DNA of 27,806 nt from JAFLUQ01 sp964551215. Lineage in GTDB: Bacteria > Bacillota > Clostridia > UMGS1883. The position numbers and the translations under genes are program-made. Below the pieces are notes generated by a model. The model was not told where the DNA came from. It saw only the letters and a program-made list of their open reading frames with translations, and did not search any database. Location of the stretch: assembly GCA_964551215.1 (NCBI GenBank), contig CAZKBV010000015.1, positions 1 through 27,806 on the forward strand, given 5' to 3'. Positions 8,473 through 16,129 of this stretch are shown in pieces; positions within the stretch are counted from its first letter, which is position 1; each line of letters starts with the position of its first letter.

Positions 8473-8657
8473 AAATAAAAGCGCATCTTTCGGCAATAAG
8501 GAACGCCCGCGCAAATACCGTAAATTTAATCCGAAGCGGCAAAGCGCGCTTTATCGTCTTGCTCGCGCAAGATTTCCACCCCTGTTTTACTTTATTTTCG
8601 ATTGTTTCATAAATTATTTCATCAAAACGTAAAATGCGAAACCGGAGGGACTCAAAG

Positions 8658-9116
8658 ATGAAATTACTTCTCATGTTTTTCGATGAACGCTGTTATACAT
8701 ACATTCTTGAAGGGAGCTTTTTTTCGCCTTTTGCCTTGGGCGGGACGAAAAGCCGCCGTCTTAAGGACATAAATCGCATATACAGCCTGATTGGCAAAAA
8801 TGACGATCTGTGCCTTCTTTACTTTGAGGAACGCTACGCCCCGTTTATCGAGGAAGCCGAGGCTCTTTTTCCCAACGCAAGGAAAATGCGCTTTTCTCCT
8901 TCGGATCGCATGGCCATGAATCTGGCCGTAACGCCCGACGAGGAGGAAGCCGTCTTTAACCGCCTTAACGCGCCATGCCCCTCCTCGGGAAGCGGCAGCG
9001 GCGGCAACAATAACAACAATAACAACGGCGGGAGCGGCTCCGGCTCCGGCAGCGGAAGCGGCTCCGGCAGCGGAAGCGGCGCGGACTTTATCGGATACGG
9101 GCTGGATTTAATATGA
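8658..9116 (+). CDS. Unrecognised protein with Gly/Ser/Asn low-complexity tail
   Basis: I do not recognise this 152-residue protein. Residues 1-105 look globular, acidic and mixed alpha/beta, with no signal peptide and no membrane segment. Residues 107-141 form a tail starting at Cys107, made of Ser-Gly repeats around a run of seven Asn (117-123), and it closes with the hydrophobic end ADFIGYGLDLI. The DNA behind the tail contains a perfect 18-base tandem repeat (9042-9059 and 9060-9077) and an AAC/AAT run at 9006-9026, so it can vary in length by slippage. The ATG at 8658 has CGGAGGG eight bases upstream, better than an in-frame start at 8634. Its stop overlaps the next start (ATGA), so it is made together with a glycosyltransferase-like protein. 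Confidence 0.8.
   Translation: MKLLLMFFDERCYTYILEGSFFSPFALGGTKSRRLKDINRIYSLIGKNDDLCLLYFEERYAPFIEEAEALFPNARKMRFSPSDRMAMNLAVTPDEEEAVFNRLNAPCPSSGSGSGGNNNNNNNGGSGSGSGSGSGSGSGSGADFIGYGLDLI
9006..9077 (+). repeat. Low-complexity tandem repeats coding for the Asn and Gly/Ser tail
   Basis: Positions 9006-9026 are seven AAC/AAT codons. Positions 9042-9059 and 9060-9077 are two perfect copies of an 18-base unit coding for three Gly-Ser pairs. The units keep the reading frame, so gain or loss of one copy changes tail length only. Confidence 0.85.
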
Positions 9117-9961
9117 AAGCCATACATTCATGCTGGACAAAGCCCTTTTTTGTCCGGGGCGGAAGGGAATTTTTCATGGAGGATTTCGATTTGCTAACCA
9201 TGATTCTCTCCGCTTTGGAATGGGAGAAATTCAACGGAAGCATAAAAATGCTCACCGACGAAAAGGGCGCCTGTTATTTTAAATCCAGAGGGCTTGAATC
9301 CCTTTGGAACGGAGGCATAGAAACTCCCCTTTGCTCCGTCCCCAAGGATATAGATCCCTTTTTGTTCTGGGCCGGGGGGAAACTCTGGGCTTTGAAAAGC
9401 CAAAACGAATCGGTGGCAATGGTTGACACCGACATGATAGTATGGAAAAACATGGATTATATAAAGGATTATCCCGTCGCCGCGGCCCACAGAGAGGATA
9501 TTAACCCCGCCGTATACCCCGGCGAGGATTATTTTAAAATGAAGGAGGGCTATTCCTTCGGCAGCGCCGACTGGAGCGCCGCCCCCTGCAACACCGCCTT
9601 TCTTTATATAAGAGATACGGAATTTAAAAACATATACATTGACCGCTCAATAGAATTTATGCGTTCATTGAAGGAGGCGGACAGTGTTGTTATTCCCATG
9701 GTTTTTGCGGAACAGCGTCTGCTTTCCATGTGCGCCGCCGAAAAAGGAATCGAAATATATTCTCTTCTTGACCGGTATCATCTTAACAGTCAGGATATGA
9801 TAACCCACGTCTGGGGCTATAAGAACAGTATGCGCCAAAGCAAGGAAAAACGAGCCGCCTACTGCAAAAGATGCATACGCCGCATAAAAAGGGATTTTCC
9901 CGAATTTGAAGAACGGCTCCGGAATATTCCGGAAATAATAAACTACCTTATGAGTTCATAA
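9113..9961 (+). CDS. Glycosyltransferase-like protein (possibly DUF6734 type)
   Basis: The 282-residue soluble protein starts MKAIHSCWTKPF. It carries VAMVDTDMIVW at 102-111, whose D105-T-D107 fits the metal- and sugar-nucleotide-binding DXD of GT-A glycosyltransferases. THVWGYK at 231-237 resembles the HxxG..K signature of the GT8 group. The start resembles what I recall of the DUF6734 family, but I could not confirm that by search. There is no signal peptide, so it should act in the cytosol. Its ATG overlaps the stop of the preceding Gly/Ser-tail gene by four bases, which indicates translational coupling. The acceptor is unknown; the Ser-rich tail of the partner is one candidate. The C-terminus is rich in Lys and Arg. 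Confidence 0.72.
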   Translation: MKAIHSCWTKPFFVRGGREFFMEDFDLLTMILSALEWEKFNGSIKMLTDEKGACYFKSRGLESLWNGGIETPLCSVPKDIDPFLFWAGGKLWALKSQNESVAMVDTDMIVWKNMDYIKDYPVAAAHREDINPAVYPGEDYFKMKEGYSFGSADWSAAPCNTAFLYIRDTEFKNIYIDRSIEFMRSLKEADSVVIPMVFAEQRLLSMCAAEKGIEIYSLLDRYHLNSQDMITHVWGYKNSMRQSKEKRAAYCKRCIRRIKRDFPEFEERLRNIPEIINYLMSS

Positions 9962-10029
9962 AAAGTTAAAAGAATAAAAATATAGGCATCACAAAAAAAC
10001 GGTATTATCATTTTATGGAGTGATAAGCT

Positions 10030-12143
10030 ATGAAAAAACGCGGTATTAAATCTAAATTCATTTGTGCGGCTCTGTCTGCCGCGCTGGTATCGTCGGCCCT
10101 TGTTCTTTCCCCTTGGAGCGTCATGGGGGAAGGCGTCGCCGCAGAGCTTAACGGGGCTTCGGAATTAGAAGCAAGCTCCAAAATCGAAAGCGGAGACGAT
10201 CTCGTTCCCATGCGCGCCGTTTTTGAAAAGCTGGGGATGGAGGTTTCTTGGAACGGAGGAAATAACACCGTTACGGCTGTGAAGAACGGAAAATCCGTCA
10301 CGGCTACGGTCGGAAGCGGCTCCGTCATTGTCAACGGCGCTGTTCTGGAGGTTTCCGCTCCGCCCGTAAACGAAAACGGGAGGGTGCTTATTCCTCTCAG
10401 CGTCGTCAGCGCCGTTTTTGGCGCGGATGTCGCTTGGGACGGCGAAAACGCCGCCGTAACAAAGGTTAAAGAGGAAAGCGACGACAGCTGGAAGAACAAC
10501 ACCGGCACCGTAAATCTTTCGTCCATGACGGTCAGCGGAGACGGACTCGGCGTGAACGGCAAAATCATTGAAATCACCAAGGGCGGAGACTATACTCTCA
10601 GCGGAACCGCCTCCGACGCAATGGTGCGCGTGAACGCCGACGAAAGCGTAAAGCTACGCCTTAACGGAGTGAATCTGACAAATACGGACGGTCCGGCAAT
10701 TTTCTTTGAAAAATGCGAAAAAAGCTTTATAACAATATCTAAAGGCACCGAAAACCTTCTTTCGGACGGAGAAAATTATACTGCGGACGCGAAAGGAGCC
10801 GTGTTCAGCAATTCCGACCTTGAAATAAAGGGCGGCGGCAGTCTCGCCGTAACCGGAAACTATAACCACGGCATCTGTTCCGACGATAAGCTTGAAATAG
10901 AGGAAGGCTCTATAAGCGTTAAAGCCAAGAACGACGCTCTCCACGCCAACGACGCCGTGGAAATAAGCGGCGGAGCCGTCAATATTGAAGCCGAAGGGGA
11001 CGCAATACAGTCCGAGGGGTACGTTGAAATATCGGGCGGCACAATAAATATTACCACCACCGGCGAAATAACCGATACCTTCTCCACGCAAAGAGGGGCC
11101 TTCGGCGGCTTCGGCGGCGGTATGGCGGGCGGCTTCGGCGGCTTTAATACCGGCGAAGCCGGCTCGGCGGAAAATCGGCCTTCGCGCGGTAACGCTCAGA
11201 TAATGACCTACGGAAATATGCCTAACGGCAATCCCCCCGAAAGACAGGACGCCAATACCCCTAACGGCAATCCCCCCGAAACGGCGGGCGGTAATACCCC
11301 CAAGGGTACTCCCCCGGGACTGATTGACGAGTATACGCAAAATCAGGACGAAGAAAGCGGCGGCTCCTCCAAGGGCATTAAGGCCGAAACCAATCTTATT
11401 GTAACAGGCGGGGAAATAAATGTTTCCTCCACAGACCACTGTATGCACACGGCCGGTATCGCCTTTATAAGCGGCGGAAGCATGANNNNNNNNNNNNNNN
11501 NNNNNNNNNNNNNNNNNNNNNNNNNNNNNNNNNNNNNNNNNNNNNNNNNNNNNNNNNNNNNNNNNNNNNNNNNNNNNNNNNNNNNGACGCCGGCGGCGAC
11601 GGCGTTGACGCCAACGGAAATATCTATTTTAACGGCGGAACGGTCATAGTTAACGGCCCCGTCAGCAACGGCAACGGCGCTCTCGACAGCGGCGGAAAAA
11701 TTGTTGAAACCGGCGGCGTTCTTATTGCCTCGGGAAGCAGCGGCATGGCTGAAGCTCCCCGAGGCGACGGGTGTACCCAGCCCTCTTTAAATTGCAATTT
11801 TACGGCGGGTCAAGCCGCAGGAGCCATAATCCGCATAGAGGACAGCGGCGGCGGTGAAATACTGACCTTTAAGCCCTCAAAAAGCTTTCAGAGCATAGTT
11901 TATTCCTCCGCGGCTTTGGAAATCGGCGAGGAATACACAATATATGTCGGCGGCAGCTATGAGGGCGGCGAAAATACCGACGGCGTACTGACCGGCGGAA
12001 CATATACCCCTCCGGAGAGCGAACCGCAGAAAATCAAGCTTGAGAGTATGTCCGCCTCGGCGGGAGCCTCCATGAGCGGCTTCGGCGGCTTTGGCGGCGG
12101 AACGGGCGGCTTTGGCGGCGGAACGGGAAAAAGAGGAATGTAA
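10030..12143 (+). CDS. Secreted carbohydrate-binding beta-helix protein (Cthe_2159 type), split by an assembly gap
   Basis: A signal peptide (residues 1 to about 37) is followed by a copper-amine-oxidase-type N-terminal domain (58-147; DDLVPMRAVFEKLGM and RVLIPLSVVSAVFG). A Gly-rich beta-helix with repeated EISGG.xNI turns from about 155 matches the Cthe_2159 family, known to bind acidic plant polysaccharides such as polygalacturonate. Inside it are a Phe-Gly-Gly stretch (357-371) and an NxPxGxPP linker repeated three times (396-430). A 100-N gap follows residue 485. The sequence after the gap, starting DAGGDGVDANGNIYFNGG, is the expected family C-terminal part and is in frame with the ending at 12143. 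Apparent stop codons right after the gap in the other frame come from the arbitrary gap size. The protein ends in Phe-Gly-Gly repeats. GGAG lies nine bases before the ATG. Confidence 0.85.
11221..11320 (+). repeat. Proline-rich linker repeat within the beta-helix gene
   Basis: Three imperfect copies of a unit coding for N-x-P-x-G-x-P-P occur in this stretch. Two share CCTAACGGCAATCCCCCCGA almost exactly. They code for a flexible linker. Confidence 0.65.
11486..11585. other. Assembly gap of unknown length (100 N)
   Basis: Exactly 100 N, the usual placeholder for a gap of unknown size. It interrupts the repeat-rich beta-helix coding region. Judged from family layout, it hides part of the carbohydrate-binding domain. 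Confidence 0.98.
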
Positions 12144-12146
12144 GGA

Positions 12147-13268
12147 ATGATAATCAAAAACGGCGCACTGCTCACAATGGACGGCGAAGTATTTCTTAAC
12201 GGCTTTGTTGAAATACGCGGCGGAAAAATAATCGGCTTCGGCGCGGCGGAAAATTGTCCCGAAGGGGAAGCCTTTGACGCCTGCGGCGGCTTCATAGTTC
12301 CCGGATTTATCGACGCCCACTCCCATATCGGAATGTGGGAAGACAGTCTCGGCTCCGAGGGAGCCGACGGGAACGAGGATACCGACCCCGTAACTCCCCA
12401 GCTCAGAGCCATAGACGGAATTAATCCTATGGACAAGGCGTTCTCCGAAGCTCTGGCGGCGGGAGTCACAACGGTTGTCACCGGCCCCGGTAGCGCCAAT
12501 CCCATAGGCGGCACCTTCGCCGCCATGAAAACCTATGGCCGTCGGGTTGACGACATGGTTATTAAAACCGACGCGGCCATGAAAATGGCCTTCGGCGAGA
12601 ATCCCAAAACGGTTTACGGCGAAAAAAAACGGTTCCCGTCAACACGGATGGGAACCGCGGCAATAATAAGAGAATATCTTTTTAAGGCAAAGAAGTACGC
12701 CGAAAAGACAGATAAGGATTTCGACATGAAATGCGAAAGTCTGCTTCCCTGTCTTAGCGGAGAACTGCCGGTAAAGGCTCACGCCCATCGCGGCGACGAT
12801 ATTTTCACCGCTTTGAGAATAGCTAAGGAATTTAATCTCAGCATGACAATCGAACACTGCACCGAAGGGCATCTCATAGCCGACATTTTGAAGGAAGAAA
12901 ACATCGGCGTATGCGTAGGCCCTTCCCTTACCGACAGAAGCAAGCCGGAGCTTGCCTCCCTTTCATGCAAAACCCCAAAGGCGCTTTCCGAAGCGGGGGT
13001 GACCGTGGCAATAATCACCGACCATCCGGAAACTCCCCAAAAATATCTTCGGCTTTGCGCGGTAATGGCTGTGCGTGAAGGAATGGACAAAACCGAGGCT
13101 TTAAAGGCCATAACCGTAAATCCGGCTCGGCTTTGCAAAATAGAGGACAGAGTTGGCTCCATCGCCCTCGGCAAGGACGGAGATATCCTTGTTTTTGACC
13201 GCCACCCTATGGATTTTGACGCAAAGCTCACGGCGGTATTTGCCTCAGGGGAAAAGGTTGAAATTTAA
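12147..13268 (+). CDS. Amidohydrolase (imidazolonepropionase-related superfamily)
   Basis: The 373-residue cytosolic metal-dependent hydrolase has the amidohydrolase layout: a small beta-sandwich at each end and a TIM barrel between. Metal ligands are visible as H58-S-H60 (FIDAHSHIG), H212/H214 (KAHAHRGDD), H237 (IEHCTEGH) and D292 (TDHPE). Overall form suggests a cyclic amide or imidazolonepropionase-like hydrolase, but the substrate cannot be told from sequence. The ATG is three bases after the stop of the beta-helix gene, with AAGAGGA nine bases upstream, so the two form an operon. The pairing of a secreted binding protein with a cytosolic amidohydrolase is not an obvious pathway. Confidence 0.86.
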   Translation: MIIKNGALLTMDGEVFLNGFVEIRGGKIIGFGAAENCPEGEAFDACGGFIVPGFIDAHSHIGMWEDSLGSEGADGNEDTDPVTPQLRAIDGINPMDKAFSEALAAGVTTVVTGPGSANPIGGTFAAMKTYGRRVDDMVIKTDAAMKMAFGENPKTVYGEKKRFPSTRMGTAAIIREYLFKAKKYAEKTDKDFDMKCESLLPCLSGELPVKAHAHRGDDIFTALRIAKEFNLSMTIEHCTEGHLIADILKEENIGVCVGPSLTDRSKPELASLSCKTPKALSEAGVTVAIITDHPETPQKYLRLCAVMAVREGMDKTEALKAITVNPARLCKIEDRVGSIALGKDGDILVFDRHPMDFDAKLTAVFASGEKVEI

Positions 13269-13282
13269 AAAACAGTAAAACA

Positions 13283-13335
13283 TAAGAGCGTGTTCGCGTT
13301 AAACCAAACGTTTCGCAAACACGCTCTTAATTTTT
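13283..13335. terminator. Bidirectional intrinsic terminator
   Basis: A 16-base stem, 13283-13298 against 13314-13329 with one mismatch, has T runs on both strands. It lies between the converging amidohydrolase and metallophosphoesterase genes. Confidence 0.88.
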
Positions 13336-13348
13336 TAAAAACAGCTTT

Positions 13349-15994
13349 TTATTCCACTTTTAAGGTCTTTGCTTCGCAGAGATTTTTCATGGACGAAAGG
13401 GATTCCCAGCAGAACAGCTTTACCTCCGTTATCCCTTCTCCGGAAAGCTCAAGCTCCGCGCTTGAAGGGGAATCGGTAAGAGCCGCCGCCGAAACGAGCC
13501 GACCGGAGCCGTCGTACCCTGCCGCAATGAAGCAGTGTTTTTCCGCATACTCCGCGTTTTTCAGCATACACCATACATTTACGCCCTTCTCCGTCTTTTC
13601 CGCGGTCGCGTTGCCGAAGGATACCGGATAGCTTTCGGTTATTTCCGTCAGGCTGAAATCGTCCAGATAGAAGGTATTCGCGTCGCCCCACGCATAGCCT
13701 ATGAGGATATATTTAGCCTCGGGAGCGTCGGTGGTGTCAAAAACATAGCTCCGCTGTGTCCAGCCGGTGTAATAGTCGGGGTCGCGAGGAGACGTGCCGC
13801 TTGCCAAATTCACCCATGAGCTGAAGCCGCCGCAGTCGGGAAGCTGCAAGGCGGTGTTATTCAGCGCGCCTTTATCGGTGGTAACCACAGCCGCGTGCAT
13901 ACGGTTAAAGCCGCCTGTCAAATCCTTGGTGGAGTATTCCCAGTATGTCAGCTTATACTTTCTTCCGCTTTCAATGGGGATAAAGGTGGCTAAGTTTTTA
14001 TTGCTGTCGTTTCCGCCGTTTTCCGTATCCGTCTGCTTAAGGGAATACGACCCCTCGTGAGCCTGCTCCGAGGAACGCTGCCACCCTGCCAGAGCATCGC
14101 CGATGTTGCCGTTGTTGGAATATGTCCAGCCGGAGGTATTTTCCTCGAAGCCGTAGTTTTCAATAAGGTTTTCCCCGTAGGAAATTTCTTTGTCGGCAAA
14201 GCTGAAACGCCGGACGAAATTCATGTCAAGCTCATCGTAGTTGCCCTCGCCCGTCATATAATTTACATCGAAGAAGGATTTTTCCTCGGGCGCAAGAGTC
14301 TGCACATAGGGCGAAAAGGTGGAAATGCGTATTTTGCTTCCCTTTTCGTCAAATTCGGCAAACTTGAACATAGCGTTGCCGCCGTTATAGGAGAACTGAT
14401 AGTCGGCAAGCACCGCAAATACGTCGTGGCCGTAATCGTTGGTGAGGGTAAGATTGCCATAGCCGTGGTTATGCCCCGCAACCATCATAAATACATTGTC
14501 GTATCCCTTGACAACATTCCATACGGCCTCTCCCTTTGTGTCAAGCGAAACCTCATTGGGGGCGGCGTCGGAACACTCCATCATGTCGTGGCTTATAAGT
14601 ATTGTCGGAAGCGAGGAATTTTCCTCCAGAACATTTCTGAGCCACGCTTCATCCTTGCTCAAGCTGTACATTCCGACGGCGACAAGCATATATTCGTAGC
14701 TTCCCGCCCTGACCTTCATATACGAGCTGAAGCCCGACGGGGAATCTATGGTAACATAGTCGGCGGCTTTGGCATAGTCGCTGTCCGCGCCGAAATAATT
14801 CAGATAATACCAATCGTTTGTGTTGTTGCCGACGTCGTGGTTGCCCGTCATCATCAGCAGAGGAACGCCGCCGTCGGTAAGAATTTTCGCGGACTTCACC
14901 GCGTTGTTCCACTGCTCCGTTGCCCAATAATCGTTCACGTTGTCGCCGAGGCCCAAAACCGCGCTGATGTTGGCGTAATCCTTGTTTTCGGCCATCCAGT
15001 TCATCGCCGTATACATAACGTCGGGCATATACTGCACGGTGTTTTGTATGTCGGGAAGAAACACGAAATTATATCTGTCGTCGGGAGTTTCCTCAAAATC
15101 GTCGTTGTTTCCGTACTCGCCGAGATACTGTTCGGGGTTGGGGAGTATCCAGTCACTGCGCTCTAACGCTCCCTCGCTGATGCGTATTTCCTGTATGTAT
15201 CCTCTTGTAAAACGGTAAGGATTTGTTTCATTCCTCACACGGGAGGCTATGCGGAAGCGTCCGTCGGAGGGATCCGCGTAAATTCCCTTCATTTCGTCGC
15301 TTACATAGTTTCGGAAGGACTCCGCGCCGTTGGTATATGTTCTTATGGTATGTCCGTCGCTGGTAATAACAATGCTGTACCAGTTTTCCGCCTTGTCCAT
15401 GGCAATGCTCCACGCGGCGCTGGTCATGCTGTGGCTGTCGTCCTTGTTGGAAGCGTAAAACTGTATCTCCTTGCAGTTGGAAACGCTTATAAGGGCGGAA
15501 ATTTTCTCTTCATCGTAGTCTGAGTCCAGCGTTGTACAAGCGCCGTGGCGGGAAAGTATGTTTTCCCAGCGATCCGCCGTTGTCCAGTCGTCGGGCATTT
15601 TATATATTATTTCAATGGTATAGCCGTTTTCAAAGCTGTCTTTGTTTATGGGCGCGCTGTCCACGGTGATAAAGTCAACGCCCGTTACGCCGTTACGGTT
15701 GGCGTCGTTCACGCCGTTAAAGAACATACTGCCTTGACCTTCGACAAGGCCCTCGCCGCTAAAGCTTACGGTGTCGGCGAAGTCCGTACCGTAGGTATTC
15801 ATTTTAAGGGTGTTGCCGTTGCCGCTTTGATCGGCAAGCCGAAGGTCGCCGCCTTGTATGGTTCCCGATTCTACGCTGCTTTCGTTGAACTTCCAGTCCG
15901 CCAGCACCTTGGGGGCGTCCTGAGCAAGAGCCGGAAGCTGCGCCATTCCCGCTGTCATCACAAGCGAAACCGCCATTGCCAGAATTTTTTTCAT
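13349..15994 (-). CDS. Secreted LamG-domain metallophosphoesterase
   Basis: The 881-residue protein has a signal peptide (MKKILAMAVSLVMTAGMAQ, cut near residue 25) and no cell-wall anchor. A LamG/concanavalin-like domain spans about 29-285. A calcineurin-like phosphoesterase domain at 308-565 has D315-x-Q317, G350-D-N, G384-N-H-D387, H469 and G507-H-N-H-G. A galactose-binding-like beta-sandwich follows at 608-785 (IENYGFEENTSGW). The ending KLFCWESLSSMKNLCEAKTL resembles a C-terminal module common in clostridial secreted proteins. The first metal motif has Gln instead of His, as in several extracellular members. It probably removes phosphate from a polysaccharide or nucleotide outside the cell, substrate unknown. 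The ATG at 15994 is chosen because GAGGAGG lies eight bases upstream. Confidence 0.9.
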   Translation of the reverse strand: MKKILAMAVSLVMTAGMAQLPALAQDAPKVLADWKFNESSVESGTIQGGDLRLADQSGNGNTLKMNTYGTDFADTVSFSGEGLVEGQGSMFFNGVNDANRNGVTGVDFITVDSAPINKDSFENGYTIEIIYKMPDDWTTADRWENILSRHGACTTLDSDYDEEKISALISVSNCKEIQFYASNKDDSHSMTSAAWSIAMDKAENWYSIVITSDGHTIRTYTNGAESFRNYVSDEMKGIYADPSDGRFRIASRVRNETNPYRFTRGYIQEIRISEGALERSDWILPNPEQYLGEYGNNDDFEETPDDRYNFVFLPDIQNTVQYMPDVMYTAMNWMAENKDYANISAVLGLGDNVNDYWATEQWNNAVKSAKILTDGGVPLLMMTGNHDVGNNTNDWYYLNYFGADSDYAKAADYVTIDSPSGFSSYMKVRAGSYEYMLVAVGMYSLSKDEAWLRNVLEENSSLPTILISHDMMECSDAAPNEVSLDTKGEAVWNVVKGYDNVFMMVAGHNHGYGNLTLTNDYGHDVFAVLADYQFSYNGGNAMFKFAEFDEKGSKIRISTFSPYVQTLAPEEKSFFDVNYMTGEGNYDELDMNFVRRFSFADKEISYGENLIENYGFEENTSGWTYSNNGNIGDALAGWQRSSEQAHEGSYSLKQTDTENGGNDSNKNLATFIPIESGRKYKLTYWEYSTKDLTGGFNRMHAAVVTTDKGALNNTALQLPDCGGFSSWVNLASGTSPRDPDYYTGWTQRSYVFDTTDAPEAKYILIGYAWGDANTFYLDDFSLTEITESYPVSFGNATAEKTEKGVNVWCMLKNAEYAEKHCFIAAGYDGSGRLVSAAALTDSPSSAELELSGEGITEVKLFCWESLSSMKNLCEAKTLKVE

Positions 15995-16002
15995 TGTTGA
16001 TT

Positions 16003-16065
16003 CCTCCTCGAAATTTTTTATTACAGGAATGAGGAGCCGGATCGTATATAACCTCTGACTCCTCA
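16003..16065 (-). promoter_or_regulatory. Leader with competing hairpins in front of the metallophosphoesterase
   Basis: On the minus strand TGAGGAG (16059-16065) can pair with CTCCTCA (16030-16036), and the same CTCCTC can instead pair with the ribosome binding site GAGGAGG (16003-16009). The two pairings exclude each other, which would allow control of translation. This rests on complementarity only. Confidence 0.4.
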
Positions 16066-16071
16066 CGCTTC

Positions 16072-16129
16072 GCCGATTTAATGGAACCCGCCGTCTTGGA
16101 GGCGGGCCATCCGCGCTTGGGTCATCGGC
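16072..16129. repeat. Weak, shortened copy of the intergenic repeat
   Basis: GCCGAT (16072-16077) and ATCGGC (16124-16129) bracket a hairpin, CCCGCC (16087-16092) with GGCGGG (16101-16106), and CATCCGCGCTTGGGTCAT, which resembles the right end of the copies at 21712 and 22863. It overlaps the end of pyrG. Confidence 0.45.

Larger units (their letters stand above)
8283..8657. other. 375-base intergenic region with divergent promoters
   Basis: The region contains the leftward cyclophilin promoter, the rightward promoter for the Gly/Ser-tail gene, and the leader of that gene. The leader holds a six-base hairpin, TCTTGC (8557-8562) with GCAAGA (8567-8572), not followed by a T run. I see no tRNA, riboswitch consensus or short gene. 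Confidence 0.6.

Noticed and set aside
9006..9077. CRISPR or minisatellite array
   Set aside because: The repeats are in-frame codon repeats for Asn and Gly-Ser, without spacers. No CRISPR-like array occurs elsewhere in the window.
11586..11649. Frame ending shortly after the N gap
   Set aside because: It exists only because 100 N is an arbitrary length; the other frame continues the beta-helix protein to 12143.
14057..15166. 369-codon plus-strand frame opposite the metallophosphoesterase
   Set aside because: It is antisense to conserved phosphoesterase motifs and lacks a ribosome binding site and any recognisable domain.
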